Source: VXYK01 sp965214565 (lineage in GTDB: Bacteria > Actinomycetota > Acidimicrobiia > Acidimicrobiales > Aldehydirespiratoraceae). From it: a DNA stretch of 64,000 nucleotides. Made by a program: the position numbers and the translations under genes. The stretch lies in the NCBI GenBank assembly GCA_965214565.1, contig OZ243951.1, positions 1,054,001-1,118,000 of the forward strand, written 5' to 3'. Within the stretch, counting starts at the first letter, position 1. Every line of letters begins with the position of its first letter. Positions 37,246 through 45,933 of this stretch are shown here, in pieces. The notes under the pieces are model-generated. The model did not search any database. It saw only the letters and a program-made list of their open reading frames with translations, and was not told the origin of the DNA.

Positions 37246-37271
37246 CCGTCGGCCCACAACACGGCTAGCGG
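37239..37271. terminator. Bidirectional terminator spanning both stop codons
   Basis: CCGCTAGCCGT (37239-37249) and ACGGCTAGCGG (37261-37271) form a perfect 11-bp inverted repeat with an 11-nt loop. The left arm contains the TAG of the PLP enzyme, the right arm the TAG (as CTA) of the convergent LLM gene, so one hairpin can end both transcripts. Confidence 0.75.
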
Positions 37272-38272
37272 GACCAGTCGGCGAAGGTGTCGATCATCAG
37301 GGGGACGTCGGGGCCGAGGGGGTAGAGGATCGGGGTGGTGCAACCCCTGTCCATGTACTCAGAGACCTTGGCAACGGCTTCTTCCGGGGTACCGGAGGCC
37401 GTGCAGCGTTGAACCACGTCGTCGGGCACGAGCTTCGAGGCCGCAACCACCTGTTCGTGCGTGGCGGGCCAGGTGAGGACCTTGTGGATGTCGTTGAGGA
37501 GGTCATCAGACACGCCGCTGGCAGCCATGATGTGCGGCTGCTGCCCCAAATACTGGGTCAACAGCAGACGGGCACCGTCCAGAGCGACCTGCCGGTCATC
37601 ATCGACGGAACAGACGATCAGTTGCGGCCGATCGATGTCGTCGAGGTCACGGCCCGCCACGGCCGCACCCGCCTCCAGTGCAGCCATCGCCCTGTCGTTG
37701 TAGGCGGGATCGACCATGTAGTTCAGCACGACACCGTCGGCGATCTTGCCGGCCAGCTCCATCATCTTCATGCCGGTCGCACCGATATAGATCGGCACTT
37801 CCTTGGCGCGGCGCTCCTGGTGGACGTAGTCGAGCTCGACGCCGTCGAGCTGCACGAAGTAGCCGTCGTAGTCGACCGGCCCGTCGCAGGCCAGCAGGGC
37901 ACGGCACGACTCGACCACCTCACGCATCACCCTCAGCGGACGAGCCCGGTCGATCCCCACCTTGGCTGCGAGCGGGTCCCACCAGGCCCCCAAACCCAGG
38001 ATGATGCGGCCGGGGGCGAGATCGTCGAGGGTCGAGAAGGTCGAAGCCAGCCGGGCAGGGTTGCGAGTCCAGCAGTCGACCACTCCGCTGCCGATCTTGA
38101 TCGTGTCGGTCGTCGACGCGAACGCGGCCATCGGCACGCACACCTCCCGGACCAGACGTGAATCGGCCTGCCAGACGGCGTCGAACCCCCGCTCCTCGGC
38201 ATACTGGACATGGGACATGGCATCACGGATGCTGCGCGCATCCTGCATGTAGAGGGCAACGGGCTGGGTCAT
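37265..38272 (-). CDS. LLM-class flavin (probably F420)-dependent oxidoreductase
   Basis: 335-residue luciferase-like TIM barrel. Typical blocks are AEERGFDAVWQADSRL, IKIGSGVVDCWTRNPARLAST, APGRIILGLGAWW and VPIYIGATGMKMMELAGKIADGVVLNY, closest to methylene-tetrahydromethanopterin reductase-like F420 enzymes. It overlaps the SsnA-like amidohydrolase gene by 4 bp and is last in the leftward purine-related operon. An oxidoreduction of a heterocycle is plausible; no substrate evidence in sequence. Confidence 0.88.
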   Translation of the reverse strand: MTQPVALYMQDARSIRDAMSHVQYAEERGFDAVWQADSRLVREVCVPMAAFASTTDTIKIGSGVVDCWTRNPARLASTFSTLDDLAPGRIILGLGAWWDPLAAKVGIDRARPLRVMREVVESCRALLACDGPVDYDGYFVQLDGVELDYVHQERRAKEVPIYIGATGMKMMELAGKIADGVVLNYMVDPAYNDRAMAALEAGAAVAGRDLDDIDRPQLIVCSVDDDRQVALDGARLLLTQYLGQQPHIMAASGVSDDLLNDIHKVLTWPATHEQVVAASKLVPDDVVQRCTASGTPEEAVAKVSEYMDRGCTTPILYPLGPDVPLMIDTFADWSR

Positions 38273-39381
38273 GGCAGGTTCTCCAGTTTCTTGAAAAGGC
38301 GTTGAGCGGCTTCGGCGGCTTTGGCCCGAATCTCAACCGGATCGACATTAGTCAAACGACCGTCGGCCATCACCGTTTCACCGTCGACGGTGATATGGCG
38401 CGGGGTCACGCCCGTGGTGAAGGCCAGGCGCCACGGATCCATGTCGTCGTAGTTCCAGGTCACTACATCGTTGCGACTCTCAGCGAAAAGGTCACGGTTG
38501 ACCTCCAACATGTGCCAGGCAGCGTCGGGGCCGGCGGTCACATCGTCCTCCCGCATCCGCACATACGCGACCCGGAACTCATCGATCATGTCGGCGCCGA
38601 TCCCGTCGGTTCCGAGTCCAGTCGGATTGGCGAAACGCACAGGCCGGGCATACCCGACTGCGTTGTTCATGTTGGAGCGGGGGTTGTGGATCAGAGTGCC
38701 GGACAGACCGTGGTCGTCTGAAAGGTGCACTCCGTGGATGATCAGCCATTTGTCGGTCGCAAGCGGGGCGAGCCGAGCCGCCGCTCCCCGGTCGGCGGCG
38801 CCCTCGGCGACATGGACATGCACGCCAACGCCGAACTCTGCGGCCAGTTCCGCTGCAGCAGCAAGCGTCTCGTCGGTGCAGGTGAAGGCTGCATGCACAC
38901 CGACCATCCCTGCCGCCCCGCTCTCAAGGTGACGGCGGTTCTCTGCCAGACCCCTCCGTGCGCCCTCGGTCATTGGACCAGCCGGGTCGAAGACCGCCGA
39001 GTCCCAGCCACTCGAGTCATTGGCGCCCGGGTGGCGGTCGGTGACTCCATAACAGGTATTGACCCGCACACCGACTTCGGCGCAGCCCGCCGCGATCACT
39101 TCGAGTGAGCCTTCGATAGCCGCAGGCGACTCGTGGTGGTCGATGATGCAGGTCGTACCCCGCTCCAGAGCCTCCAGGGCTCCGAGTTTGGCCGACCACT
39201 CGATGGTGTCGAGGTCGAGCGCTCGATCAAGGCGCCACCAGACCAGTTCCAGAATGTCGAGGAACGATCCCGGTGTACGCGGCGGCGCCGGCATGCCGCG
39301 GGCAAGGGCCGAATACAGGTGATGGTGCGCGCAAACCATCCCGTGGGTCTGGTTGGCCGCAAGCCGTGCTGTTACTGCCAC
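38269..39381 (-). CDS. SsnA-like amidohydrolase, N-terminally short
   Basis: 370 residues of the TRZ/ATZ cytosine-deaminase-type amidohydrolases. THGMVCAHHHLYSALARGM at ~13-31 carries the HxH metal motif and is very like SsnA, the aminohydrolase encoded beside selenium-dependent xanthine dehydrogenase. Further metal/catalytic sites are VHVHVAEGAADRG, IHGVHLS and GTDGIG. SsnA-type proteins run to about 440 residues; here the ~50-60 residues that normally precede the metal motif are absent, and the gene starts by overlapping the XDH stop by 10 bp. Either a deletion shortened it or the N-terminal strands are dispensable. Likely deaminates a purine-derived ring. Confidence 0.75.
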   Translation of the reverse strand: MAVTARLAANQTHGMVCAHHHLYSALARGMPAPPRTPGSFLDILELVWWRLDRALDLDTIEWSAKLGALEALERGTTCIIDHHESPAAIEGSLEVIAAGCAEVGVRVNTCYGVTDRHPGANDSSGWDSAVFDPAGPMTEGARRGLAENRRHLESGAAGMVGVHAAFTCTDETLAAAAELAAEFGVGVHVHVAEGAADRGAAARLAPLATDKWLIIHGVHLSDDHGLSGTLIHNPRSNMNNAVGYARPVRFANPTGLGTDGIGADMIDEFRVAYVRMREDDVTAGPDAAWHMLEVNRDLFAESRNDVVTWNYDDMDPWRLAFTTGVTPRHITVDGETVMADGRLTNVDPVEIRAKAAEAAQRLFKKLENLP

Positions 39382-41948
39382 GCCAGTGCGCGTTCGCGGT
39401 TGGAGTCAGCCGCCATCGGCAGTTCGGTCCGCCATTCTCCATCGTGGTTGCGAAGAGCTGCGGCGACCGCTCCCGCGGTCGGAACCAAGCCGATCTCGCC
39501 GACGCCCTTGATCCCGTAGGGGGAGTTGGGCTCGGCTGACTCAACAAGGATCACATCAACTGGCGGCATGTCCTTGGGGCGGATGATCCCCAGGCTTCGC
39601 AGAGTCATATTGTCGGGCATACCAACCTCGTCGCAGGGGAACCCTTCAGTGAGGGCATAACCCAGACCCATATGGACAGAACCTTCGATCTGGCCCTCGC
39701 ACAGAATTGGGTTGACAGCTCGCCCCACATCGTGTGCAGCAACAACACGCTCCACTGAACCGGTGTCGGGATCGAGCACGACGAGCTGCGCCGCGTAACC
39801 GAAAGTGGAGTGGATGATCGGGTTCTCAAGCCCGTCCGACAATGAGTTGGTCCAATCCACCCGGTACTCACCCTCGTAGTCGACACCTACCTTGCAACCG
39901 TCCGCCAAAGCGGCACGGCAAGCGTCCTGCACCGAGCCTGCACCCATCAAGGTGCCCCGTGACCCGGTTGTCTGGCCCGCTCCCAGCTCACGGGTGGTGT
40001 CGACGATCACCTCGATCCGGTCCGGGTCGATGCCCAGTTCCTCCACCGCCACCTGCAACGCAACTGTGTGAACCCCCTGGCCCATCTCGGTCCAACAGTG
40101 CCGAACCTCCACCTGACCGTCCTCACGGAAATGAACCACCGCCTTGGCGATCTCCTTGAACCCGTTGCCGAGGCCGGAGTTCTTCAGGCCCAGACCCAGC
40201 CCTACAGGCTTGCCCGCGGCGACCGCCTCGTCGAAAGCAGGCTTGATCGCGTCCAAGCAGGCCTGTGCGCCCAAACAGCCGTCGTCCATGATCTGACCGG
40301 GGCCCCAGACCGCGCCGGGTTCGACAACATTGCGCTGTCGCATCTCCCAAGCACTGATTCCGACCGCGTTGGCGAGCCGGTCCATGACCCCCTCCATGGC
40401 GAACTGTGCCTGGTTCGCCCCGAAACCACGGAACGCACCACCCACCGAGTTGTTGGTACGGGCCGCTATCGCTTCGACGTCGATGTTGGGAACAACATAG
40501 GGGCCGCTGGCATGGCCCGCCGCCCGCTCAAGTACCTTCATCCCCACCGACGCGTACGGCCCGGAGTCACCGAGCATCCGCGCATGAAGGGCCACGAGCT
40601 TGCCGTCGGCGTCGCAACCGGCCTGATACTCCATGCGGATCGGATGACGCTTGGTGTGGACGAGCAGCGATTCCTCACGTGAGAAGGTGGTCTTGACGGG
40701 ACGTTGCAGCAGCCATGCCGCAAGTGCCGTCTGGCCCTGGTTCGACATGTCCTCCTTGCCCCCGAAAGCGCCGCCGTTGGATACCAGTTCGACGGTGATC
40801 CGCTCGGGGTCGATATCGAGGATGGCGGCTATGTCGTTGCGGTCGTCCCAAATCCCCTGCCCCCCGCTGTAGACCATCAAGCCGCCGTTGTCATCGGGCA
40901 ATGCCAGTGTCGATTCAGGTTCCACGAAAGCATGGTCGATGCGCTGAGTCTGGAAGGTCTCCCGCACGACATGGGCAGCGCTCGACAGCGCAGATTCGGC
41001 GTCGCCACGCCGATACACCGACCGCGACAGGACATTGCCGTGGAGCCCCCAAACGGCATCCTCATCGGATGCGACCGCTGCCGCGGGCTCGACTATCGGC
41101 ATCAGGATGTCGTAGGTGATGTCCACAAGCTCCGCCGCGGCCCGGGCCGTCTCCCGGTCACCGGCGACCACCATCGCCAAGACGTCTCCGCGATAGCTGG
41201 TCCGACCACCGACAGGGATGAAGATCGGCCAGTCCTTGTGGATCAACCCGACATGGAGCACGCCCGGAACATCGGCTGCGGTCAATACCCGCTCGACTCC
41301 CTCGACCGCTTCGGCCCGACTGGTGTCGATGGCGACGATGTCGGCACGGGCATGATCCGCGAGCTTGAACGCGCCGTGCAGCAGACCCTGAGGCCGCATG
41401 TCGTCGATGAATGGGCGCAGACCGACCGCCAGTTCGAGTCCCTCGTACTTGACGCCGCTGCTGCCGATGCCACCAGGGACCACCGGCTCGGGAATGTTGC
41501 CCGAGGCCAGCGCCTCCACAGCATCGAGCACTTTGATGTACCCCGTGCAGCGGCACAGGTGCCCGCCGAGGTGACGCGACGCCTCCTCGCGGGTCAGCGC
41601 CGACCCCTTGCGATCGATCAGTGCCTTGGCCCGGACCGCGATTCCAGGGGTGCAGAAGCCGCACTGCAGCGCGCCGCAGGCCGCGAAGGCGCGTGCCATG
41701 CGGTCGACCTCGTCGGGGTCCATGCCCTCAAGGGTGGTGATGGAACTTCCCGCGGCCTTTTCAAGGCTGACCTGGCACGCAACTCGGGCCTTGCCGTCGA
41801 TCAGCACCGTGCAGCAACCGCATTGTCCGGTGGGGGAACAGCCGTCCTTGGGTGAGGTGACATCCAGTTCCTCGCGCAGGGCGCTCAGCAGGTGCGGATG
41901 GTTGCCCCGGATCGTGACCGGGGTCCCGTTCAATTCAAATGTGGTCAT
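39372..41948 (-). CDS. Selenium-dependent xanthine dehydrogenase-like molybdoenzyme (2Fe-2S + Mo domains fused)
   Basis: 858 residues. An N-terminal 2Fe-2S ferredoxin domain (GCSPTGQCGCCTVLIDG near 36-52), then the helical second cluster domain (CGALQCGFCTPG; LCRCTGY), fused directly to a complete molybdopterin-binding subunit (GGAFGGKEDMSNQ, GGAFRGFGANQAQ, TEMGQGVHTVALQ, GIKGVGEIG). A fused Fe-S/Mo chain of this length without FAD domain, followed by SsnA, is the arrangement of Se-dependent molybdenum hydroxylases acting on purines. No in-frame UGA is involved; selenium in that family is a labile cofactor atom. Electron acceptor is not encoded beside it. Confidence 0.85.
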   Translation of the reverse strand: MTTFELNGTPVTIRGNHPHLLSALREELDVTSPKDGCSPTGQCGCCTVLIDGKARVACQVSLEKAAGSSITTLEGMDPDEVDRMARAFAACGALQCGFCTPGIAVRAKALIDRKGSALTREEASRHLGGHLCRCTGYIKVLDAVEALASGNIPEPVVPGGIGSSGVKYEGLELAVGLRPFIDDMRPQGLLHGAFKLADHARADIVAIDTSRAEAVEGVERVLTAADVPGVLHVGLIHKDWPIFIPVGGRTSYRGDVLAMVVAGDRETARAAAELVDITYDILMPIVEPAAAVASDEDAVWGLHGNVLSRSVYRRGDAESALSSAAHVVRETFQTQRIDHAFVEPESTLALPDDNGGLMVYSGGQGIWDDRNDIAAILDIDPERITVELVSNGGAFGGKEDMSNQGQTALAAWLLQRPVKTTFSREESLLVHTKRHPIRMEYQAGCDADGKLVALHARMLGDSGPYASVGMKVLERAAGHASGPYVVPNIDVEAIAARTNNSVGGAFRGFGANQAQFAMEGVMDRLANAVGISAWEMRQRNVVEPGAVWGPGQIMDDGCLGAQACLDAIKPAFDEAVAAGKPVGLGLGLKNSGLGNGFKEIAKAVVHFREDGQVEVRHCWTEMGQGVHTVALQVAVEELGIDPDRIEVIVDTTRELGAGQTTGSRGTLMGAGSVQDACRAALADGCKVGVDYEGEYRVDWTNSLSDGLENPIIHSTFGYAAQLVVLDPDTGSVERVVAAHDVGRAVNPILCEGQIEGSVHMGLGYALTEGFPCDEVGMPDNMTLRSLGIIRPKDMPPVDVILVESAEPNSPYGIKGVGEIGLVPTAGAVAAALRNHDGEWRTELPMAADSNRERALAWQ

Positions 41949-41957
41949 AGCGCTACT

Positions 41958-42011
41958 CGTCTCGGCGGTTGGGGTCGTCTCGGCGGTTGGGGTCGTCTCG
42001 GCGGTTGGGGT
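41958..42011. repeat. Three exact 18-bp tandem copies
   Basis: CGTCTCGGCGGTTGGGGT at 41958-41975, 41976-41993 and 41994-42011, filling nearly all the gap between the M20 hydrolase stop and the Se-XDH-like start. It would place variable spacing just upstream of the XDH ribosome-binding region. Confidence 0.9.
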
Positions 42012-43258
42012 CAGCTTTCCTCGTCGGCTAAGCCTCGCAGTACATGCAACAATACGTTGGTTCCGGCCGCAATGTCGCCCGGTTCGGTGAACTCGAAGGG
42101 GTTGTGCGACAGGCCCATCCAGCTCGGGGTGAAGATCATGGCGGTTGGGCAGACCCGGGCAAGCATCTGCGCGTCGTGCCCGGCACCCGAAGGCATGCGC
42201 TTGACCGAATGCCCGAGCGCTTCGGCGGTGCAGGCAACCCGGTCGACAATTTCAGGGTCGAAGACAACCGGCTCGAAACGAGCCAGCGACCTGGAGGTGA
42301 TCGTGACCTTCTCACTCTCGGCCAGCTCATCACAGAACTCGGCGAGCAGTTTTTCCGCCTGCTGCAGCGTCATCTCGTCAGTATTGCGAAGATCCACCGT
42401 GAGTGTGGCGTTCGCGGCCACCACGTTCACCAGGTTGGGGTGCAGCTTGATCTGCCCGACCGTCGCCACCTGGCGACCCCCCAGTTCCAGAGCCAGTTCA
42501 CGCACATACGTGGCGATTCGCGCCGCCACATATCCGGGATCGCGCCTCAGGTTCATGGGTGTCGTGCCCGCATGGTTCGATTGGCCCTTGATGGTGATCT
42601 CGGTCCAGCTGATGCCTTGGACGCTCTCCACAGCCCCGATTGTGACTCCTTCGGTTTCCAGCACCGGTCCCTGTTCGATGTGCAGTTCCACGAACGCGTG
42701 GGGCGCGGTTGACGGGCACGGAGCACCGCCCCGGTAGCCGATCCGGTCGAGTTCCTCGCCGAGCACCGCCCCGTCGATGCCGACGGTGTCGAGACCCTCC
42801 TCGAGGCTCATTCCGCCCACATAGACGAGGCTGCCCAGCATGTCCGGCGGGAACCTGGAGCCCTCCTCGTCGGTGAAGAATCCCACCGCAATCGGACGAC
42901 GGGTAGACAGCCCGGCCTCGGCGATCGTCTCAACCACTTCGAGGCCAGCCAGCACTCCGAGGTTGCCGTCGTATCGTCCGCCGGTGCGAACAGTATCGAT
43001 ATGTGATCCTGTCATGACCGGATCGAGCGAGGCGTCGGTGTCCGGGCCCGCCCATACGGCGGTGACGTTGCCGATTCCGTCGATGGTGATTTCCATCCCG
43101 AGGTCGCGCATCCAGGTGACCACGAGATCCCGGCCCGCCTTGTCCTCGTCGGTCAGCGCCAGACGTGCACAGCCGTCAGTGTTTTCGATCGCACCGATCT
43201 GGGCGAGTTCGTCGATCCGACCCATGAGCCGGTCGACGTTGATCCTAAGCTCGTCCAT
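42011..43258 (-). CDS. M20-family allantoate amidohydrolase/N-carbamoyl-amino-acid hydrolase
   Basis: 415 residues of the Zn/Mn-dependent hydantoinase/carbamoylase family. Metal ligands are visible in TGSHIDTV, GRYDGNLGVLAGLEV, FTDEEGSRFPP and FVELHIEQGPVLE; MPSGAGHDAQ carries a further His/Asp. These enzymes hydrolyse allantoate, ureidoglycine, ureidoglycolate or N-carbamoyl amino acids, releasing ammonia. Between two xanthine-dehydrogenase-type systems and a nucleoside transporter, a role in the ureide part of purine breakdown is likely, but allantoinase and uricase are not in this window. Confidence 0.88.
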   Translation of the reverse strand: MDELRINVDRLMGRIDELAQIGAIENTDGCARLALTDEDKAGRDLVVTWMRDLGMEITIDGIGNVTAVWAGPDTDASLDPVMTGSHIDTVRTGGRYDGNLGVLAGLEVVETIAEAGLSTRRPIAVGFFTDEEGSRFPPDMLGSLVYVGGMSLEEGLDTVGIDGAVLGEELDRIGYRGGAPCPSTAPHAFVELHIEQGPVLETEGVTIGAVESVQGISWTEITIKGQSNHAGTTPMNLRRDPGYVAARIATYVRELALELGGRQVATVGQIKLHPNLVNVVAANATLTVDLRNTDEMTLQQAEKLLAEFCDELAESEKVTITSRSLARFEPVVFDPEIVDRVACTAEALGHSVKRMPSGAGHDAQMLARVCPTAMIFTPSWMGLSHNPFEFTEPGDIAAGTNVLLHVLRGLADEES

Positions 43259-43318
43259 AATCCCGCATTCTTACACCAAAATAGCCAATTCTCTAGGGAA
43301 AGCGGGCCATCGCAGCGG

Positions 43319-44815
43319 TCAGGGCTTGGCGCCTGCCATCAACAGGCCCAGGTCCTCTACGGTGCATTCGGAACGGTCGATCACCGCGACGATCCAACCC
43401 TCGAACATCACCGCCACCCGATCGGCGAGTGCCATCACCTCGTCAAGGTCCTCCGAAACAACCAGCACCGCCGTCCCCTGCTCACGCTGTGCAATCAGGC
43501 GCTCGTGGATGTACTCCGCAGCACCGATGTCAACCCCGCGAGTCGGCTGAGCCGCCAACAACACAGCAGGTTCAGAAGACAGCTCTCTGGCCATGATCAA
43601 CTTCTGGATATTTCCTCCCGACAGTGCACTGGTTGCAGTGTCGATCGACGGGGTCTTGACGTCGTAATGCTTGACCAGACGGCTGGCTCGCTCCCGCAGC
43701 GCCGGCAGCTTCAAAAACCCCAAACGGGAGAACTCCTGCGAGTCATGGTTCAGCAGCATCATGTTCTCGTTGACGCTGAACTCAGCCACAGCGCCGTGGA
43801 GCATCCGCTCCTCGGGAACAAACGCGAGCCCCGCGTCGCGGCACTGTCTCGGCGAGGCAGCCGTGATGTCGCAGCCGTCGAGGCGCACTGAACCGGCAAC
43901 AGCAGAACGCAGCCCCGCTACGGCCTCACAGAGTTCGCGCTGTCCATTGCCCGAAACCCCCGCGACACCGACGATCTCACCACCACAGACCGACAGGTCG
44001 GCAGCATGCACCGCAAGCGCGTCGCGGTCACCCATGACACTCAGACCCTCGATTTCAAGCCGCGGCACGCCAACCGACACCGGCGGCTTGTCGGGAGCAA
44101 GCTTCACGGGACGGCCGACCATCATCTGTGCGAGCTGCTGGCGCGACGTCTCCTGAGGAGTCGTAGATCCGGTCACCCTGCCGTCACGCAGCACCGTGAT
44201 CCGGTCCGACAGCGCCATCACCTCATGGAGTTTGTGCGAAATGAAGATGAGGCCGCGACCGTCGTCGGCAATCTGGCGCAGGGTCACGAAGAAGTCGTTG
44301 ACCTCCTGGGGCGTCAAGACCGCGGTCGGCTCGTCGAGGACCAGCAGATGAGCATCGCGGTACAGCGCCTTGAGGATCTCAACCCGTTGACGCTCACCAA
44401 CCGCGAGCTGCCAGACCAAAGCGTCCGGGTCGACATCGAGGCCGTAGGTCTCAACCAGCTCCATGAGACGTTCACGCACCGCGCCCATATCCGAAGTGGC
44501 GAGCCCCAAAGCAACATTCTCGGTGACTGTGAAAGTGTTGACCAGCATGAAGTGCTGGTGGATCATGCCGATACCGGCTTCGATCGCCGCTGCGGGAGAG
44601 TCGATCTCAAGCGGCGACCCCTCGAAGGTGATGGTCCCCTCATCGGCGGCGTAGAGGCCGAACAGGATCTTCATCAAGGTGCTCTTGCCCGCCCCGTTCT
44701 CGCCGAGCAGCGTGTGCACCTCGCCTGCGCGTACATCGAAATCAACGCTGTCGTTCGCAAGCACCCCGGGGAACCTCTTGGTGATCCCCCTCATCTCAAG
44801 CATCGAGTCAGTCAT
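43319..44815 (-). CDS. Nucleoside/purine ABC transporter ATP-binding protein (two ABC domains)
   Basis: 498 residues with tandem ATPase domains. Domain 1 has Walker A LLGENGAGKST, a short signature QLAVGERQR and LLVLDEPTAVLTPQE. Domain 2 has a degenerate Walker A (GVSGNGQRE), LSGGNIQKLIMAREL signature and LLAAQPTRGVD. This is the layout of the RbsA/YufO family serving BMP-type importers. It is downstream of the BMP lipoprotein gene, from which it is separated by a strong hairpin. Works with the permeases at 45934 and 46862. Confidence 0.93.
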   Translation of the reverse strand: MTDSMLEMRGITKRFPGVLANDSVDFDVRAGEVHTLLGENGAGKSTLMKILFGLYAADEGTITFEGSPLEIDSPAAAIEAGIGMIHQHFMLVNTFTVTENVALGLATSDMGAVRERLMELVETYGLDVDPDALVWQLAVGERQRVEILKALYRDAHLLVLDEPTAVLTPQEVNDFFVTLRQIADDGRGLIFISHKLHEVMALSDRITVLRDGRVTGSTTPQETSRQQLAQMMVGRPVKLAPDKPPVSVGVPRLEIEGLSVMGDRDALAVHAADLSVCGGEIVGVAGVSGNGQRELCEAVAGLRSAVAGSVRLDGCDITAASPRQCRDAGLAFVPEERMLHGAVAEFSVNENMMLLNHDSQEFSRLGFLKLPALRERASRLVKHYDVKTPSIDTATSALSGGNIQKLIMARELSSEPAVLLAAQPTRGVDIGAAEYIHERLIAQREQGTAVLVVSEDLDEVMALADRVAVMFEGWIVAVIDRSECTVEDLGLLMAGAKP

Positions 44816-44850
44816 GGCCTACCCCAACCACCTCTGGCAGCAGAAAGTTG

Positions 44851-44882
44851 TCGGGGGCGCGCCGACAGCGGCGCGCCCCCGA
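44851..44882 (-). terminator. Strong intercistronic hairpin between BMP lipoprotein and ATPase genes
   Basis: TCGGGGGCGCGCCG (44851-44864), loop ACAG, CGGCGCGCCCCCGA (44869-44882): a perfect 14-bp stem. It lies 14 bp after the lipoprotein stop on the minus strand and 35 bp before the ATPase start. Read as an attenuating terminator or 3'-end stabiliser that keeps lipoprotein mRNA in excess. Confidence 0.8.
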
Positions 44883-44896
44883 AGTGATCAATCGGC

Positions 44897-45898
44897 TCAG
44901 CCGACCGTTGTGGTTACGTCACCCGCGATGACCTCTTCCACGGTGGAGTTAACCAAGTCGGTGATGTCGCCGGGCACATCCCAGTTCCCGTACTCGATTC
45001 CGAGACCACCGTTCTCCAGGTTGATCTCGTAGCTCGAGCCGCCGAGATCTCCGTCATTGATGTCGTCAATAAGCTGCTGCAGAGCAACTTCCCAGCGATA
45101 GACCTGGTTGGCTGCCACAACTCCGTCTGCCGCGGCGCCTGTCTGGTTCGACTGCGTGCCGAACCAGAGGATGCCTTCATTCTCGGCGACACTGATAGCG
45201 CCGACCGTCATCTGAGCCGTGCCGGTCAGAATGTCCGCGCCATTGGAAACGAATCCTGTCGCTGTCTCCGAGGCAAGCTGCACGTCGGCGAACGACTCGA
45301 TGTAGACGACGTTCACCTCCGCGCCACCGGCCTCTGCTCCGAGGCGGAATCCGTCGACATACAGCTTCGCGTCACCGACCTCGATCGGTCCGACAATGCC
45401 GACGTTGCTACCGAGTTCCGCAGCGGCCCTGCCCAGCACGTATCCACCTTCATTCGAGGCGGCCGTATAGGCGGACACATTCGGCAAGCCGAACGTGTCG
45501 ACCGCAGTACCCCAGGCGAAAGCGGTTTCTGGGAAGTCGCCAGCGATCTCCTGGATCAGGCCGCCGTACTGCGAGCCGTGGCCGACCACGAGGTCATAAC
45601 CGTCCTCGGCGTACTGACGCAACGCCACACCGGCATCTTCAACGATGAAGGTTCCTGGCGTGATCGCCACCTCAGACACTCCCTCGAGACAGTCGACGCC
45701 GTCGACGATGCTCTGCGTAAAGGCCAAGTCGTTCTCACCGCTCGGTGCGACGATGGCAACGCGGATCCCCTCGCCTTCGGTTCCAGCGTCGCAGTCGCGT
45801 TCAGCGATTGCGGCCGGATCGTCATCGTCTCCACACGACACGGCTACAAGACTGAACGCGGCCAGCAGCGTTACCAGAAACAACATTGTTTTTTTCAT
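44897..45898 (-). CDS. BMP-family nucleoside/purine-binding lipoprotein, copy 1
   Basis: 333 residues. MKKTMLFLVTLLAAFSLVAVSC is a lipoprotein signal with Cys at 22, followed by a short DDDD linker and a BMP/Med-type binding domain (IRVAIVAPSGENDLAFTQSIVDGV; DLVVGHGSQYGGLIQEIAGDFPET; GGYVLGRAAAEL). ATG 45898 is chosen: it has the RBS CCAGGAGGGG, and it starts the signal peptide properly. BMP proteins bind nucleosides or related purines for RbsA/RbsC-like importers. In the operon it follows both permease genes and precedes the ATPase gene. Confidence 0.92.
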   Translation of the reverse strand: MKKTMLFLVTLLAAFSLVAVSCGDDDDPAAIAERDCDAGTEGEGIRVAIVAPSGENDLAFTQSIVDGVDCLEGVSEVAITPGTFIVEDAGVALRQYAEDGYDLVVGHGSQYGGLIQEIAGDFPETAFAWGTAVDTFGLPNVSAYTAASNEGGYVLGRAAAELGSNVGIVGPIEVGDAKLYVDGFRLGAEAGGAEVNVVYIESFADVQLASETATGFVSNGADILTGTAQMTVGAISVAENEGILWFGTQSNQTGAAADGVVAANQVYRWEVALQQLIDDINDGDLGGSSYEINLENGGLGIEYGNWDVPGDITDLVNSTVEEVIAGDVTTTVG

Positions 45899-45933
45899 TT
45901 TTTCCCCTCCTGGGTACTCGTGACGAATCGGAT

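Noticed and set aside
39372..41948. Selenocysteine codon or SECIS element in the Se-XDH-like gene
   Set aside because: No internal in-frame UGA; selenium in this family is a labile cofactor atom, not selenocysteine.
41958..42011. CRISPR array
   Set aside because: Head-to-tail 18-bp repeats without spacers; none of the tandem repeats in the window has CRISPR repeat/spacer form, and no cas genes are present.
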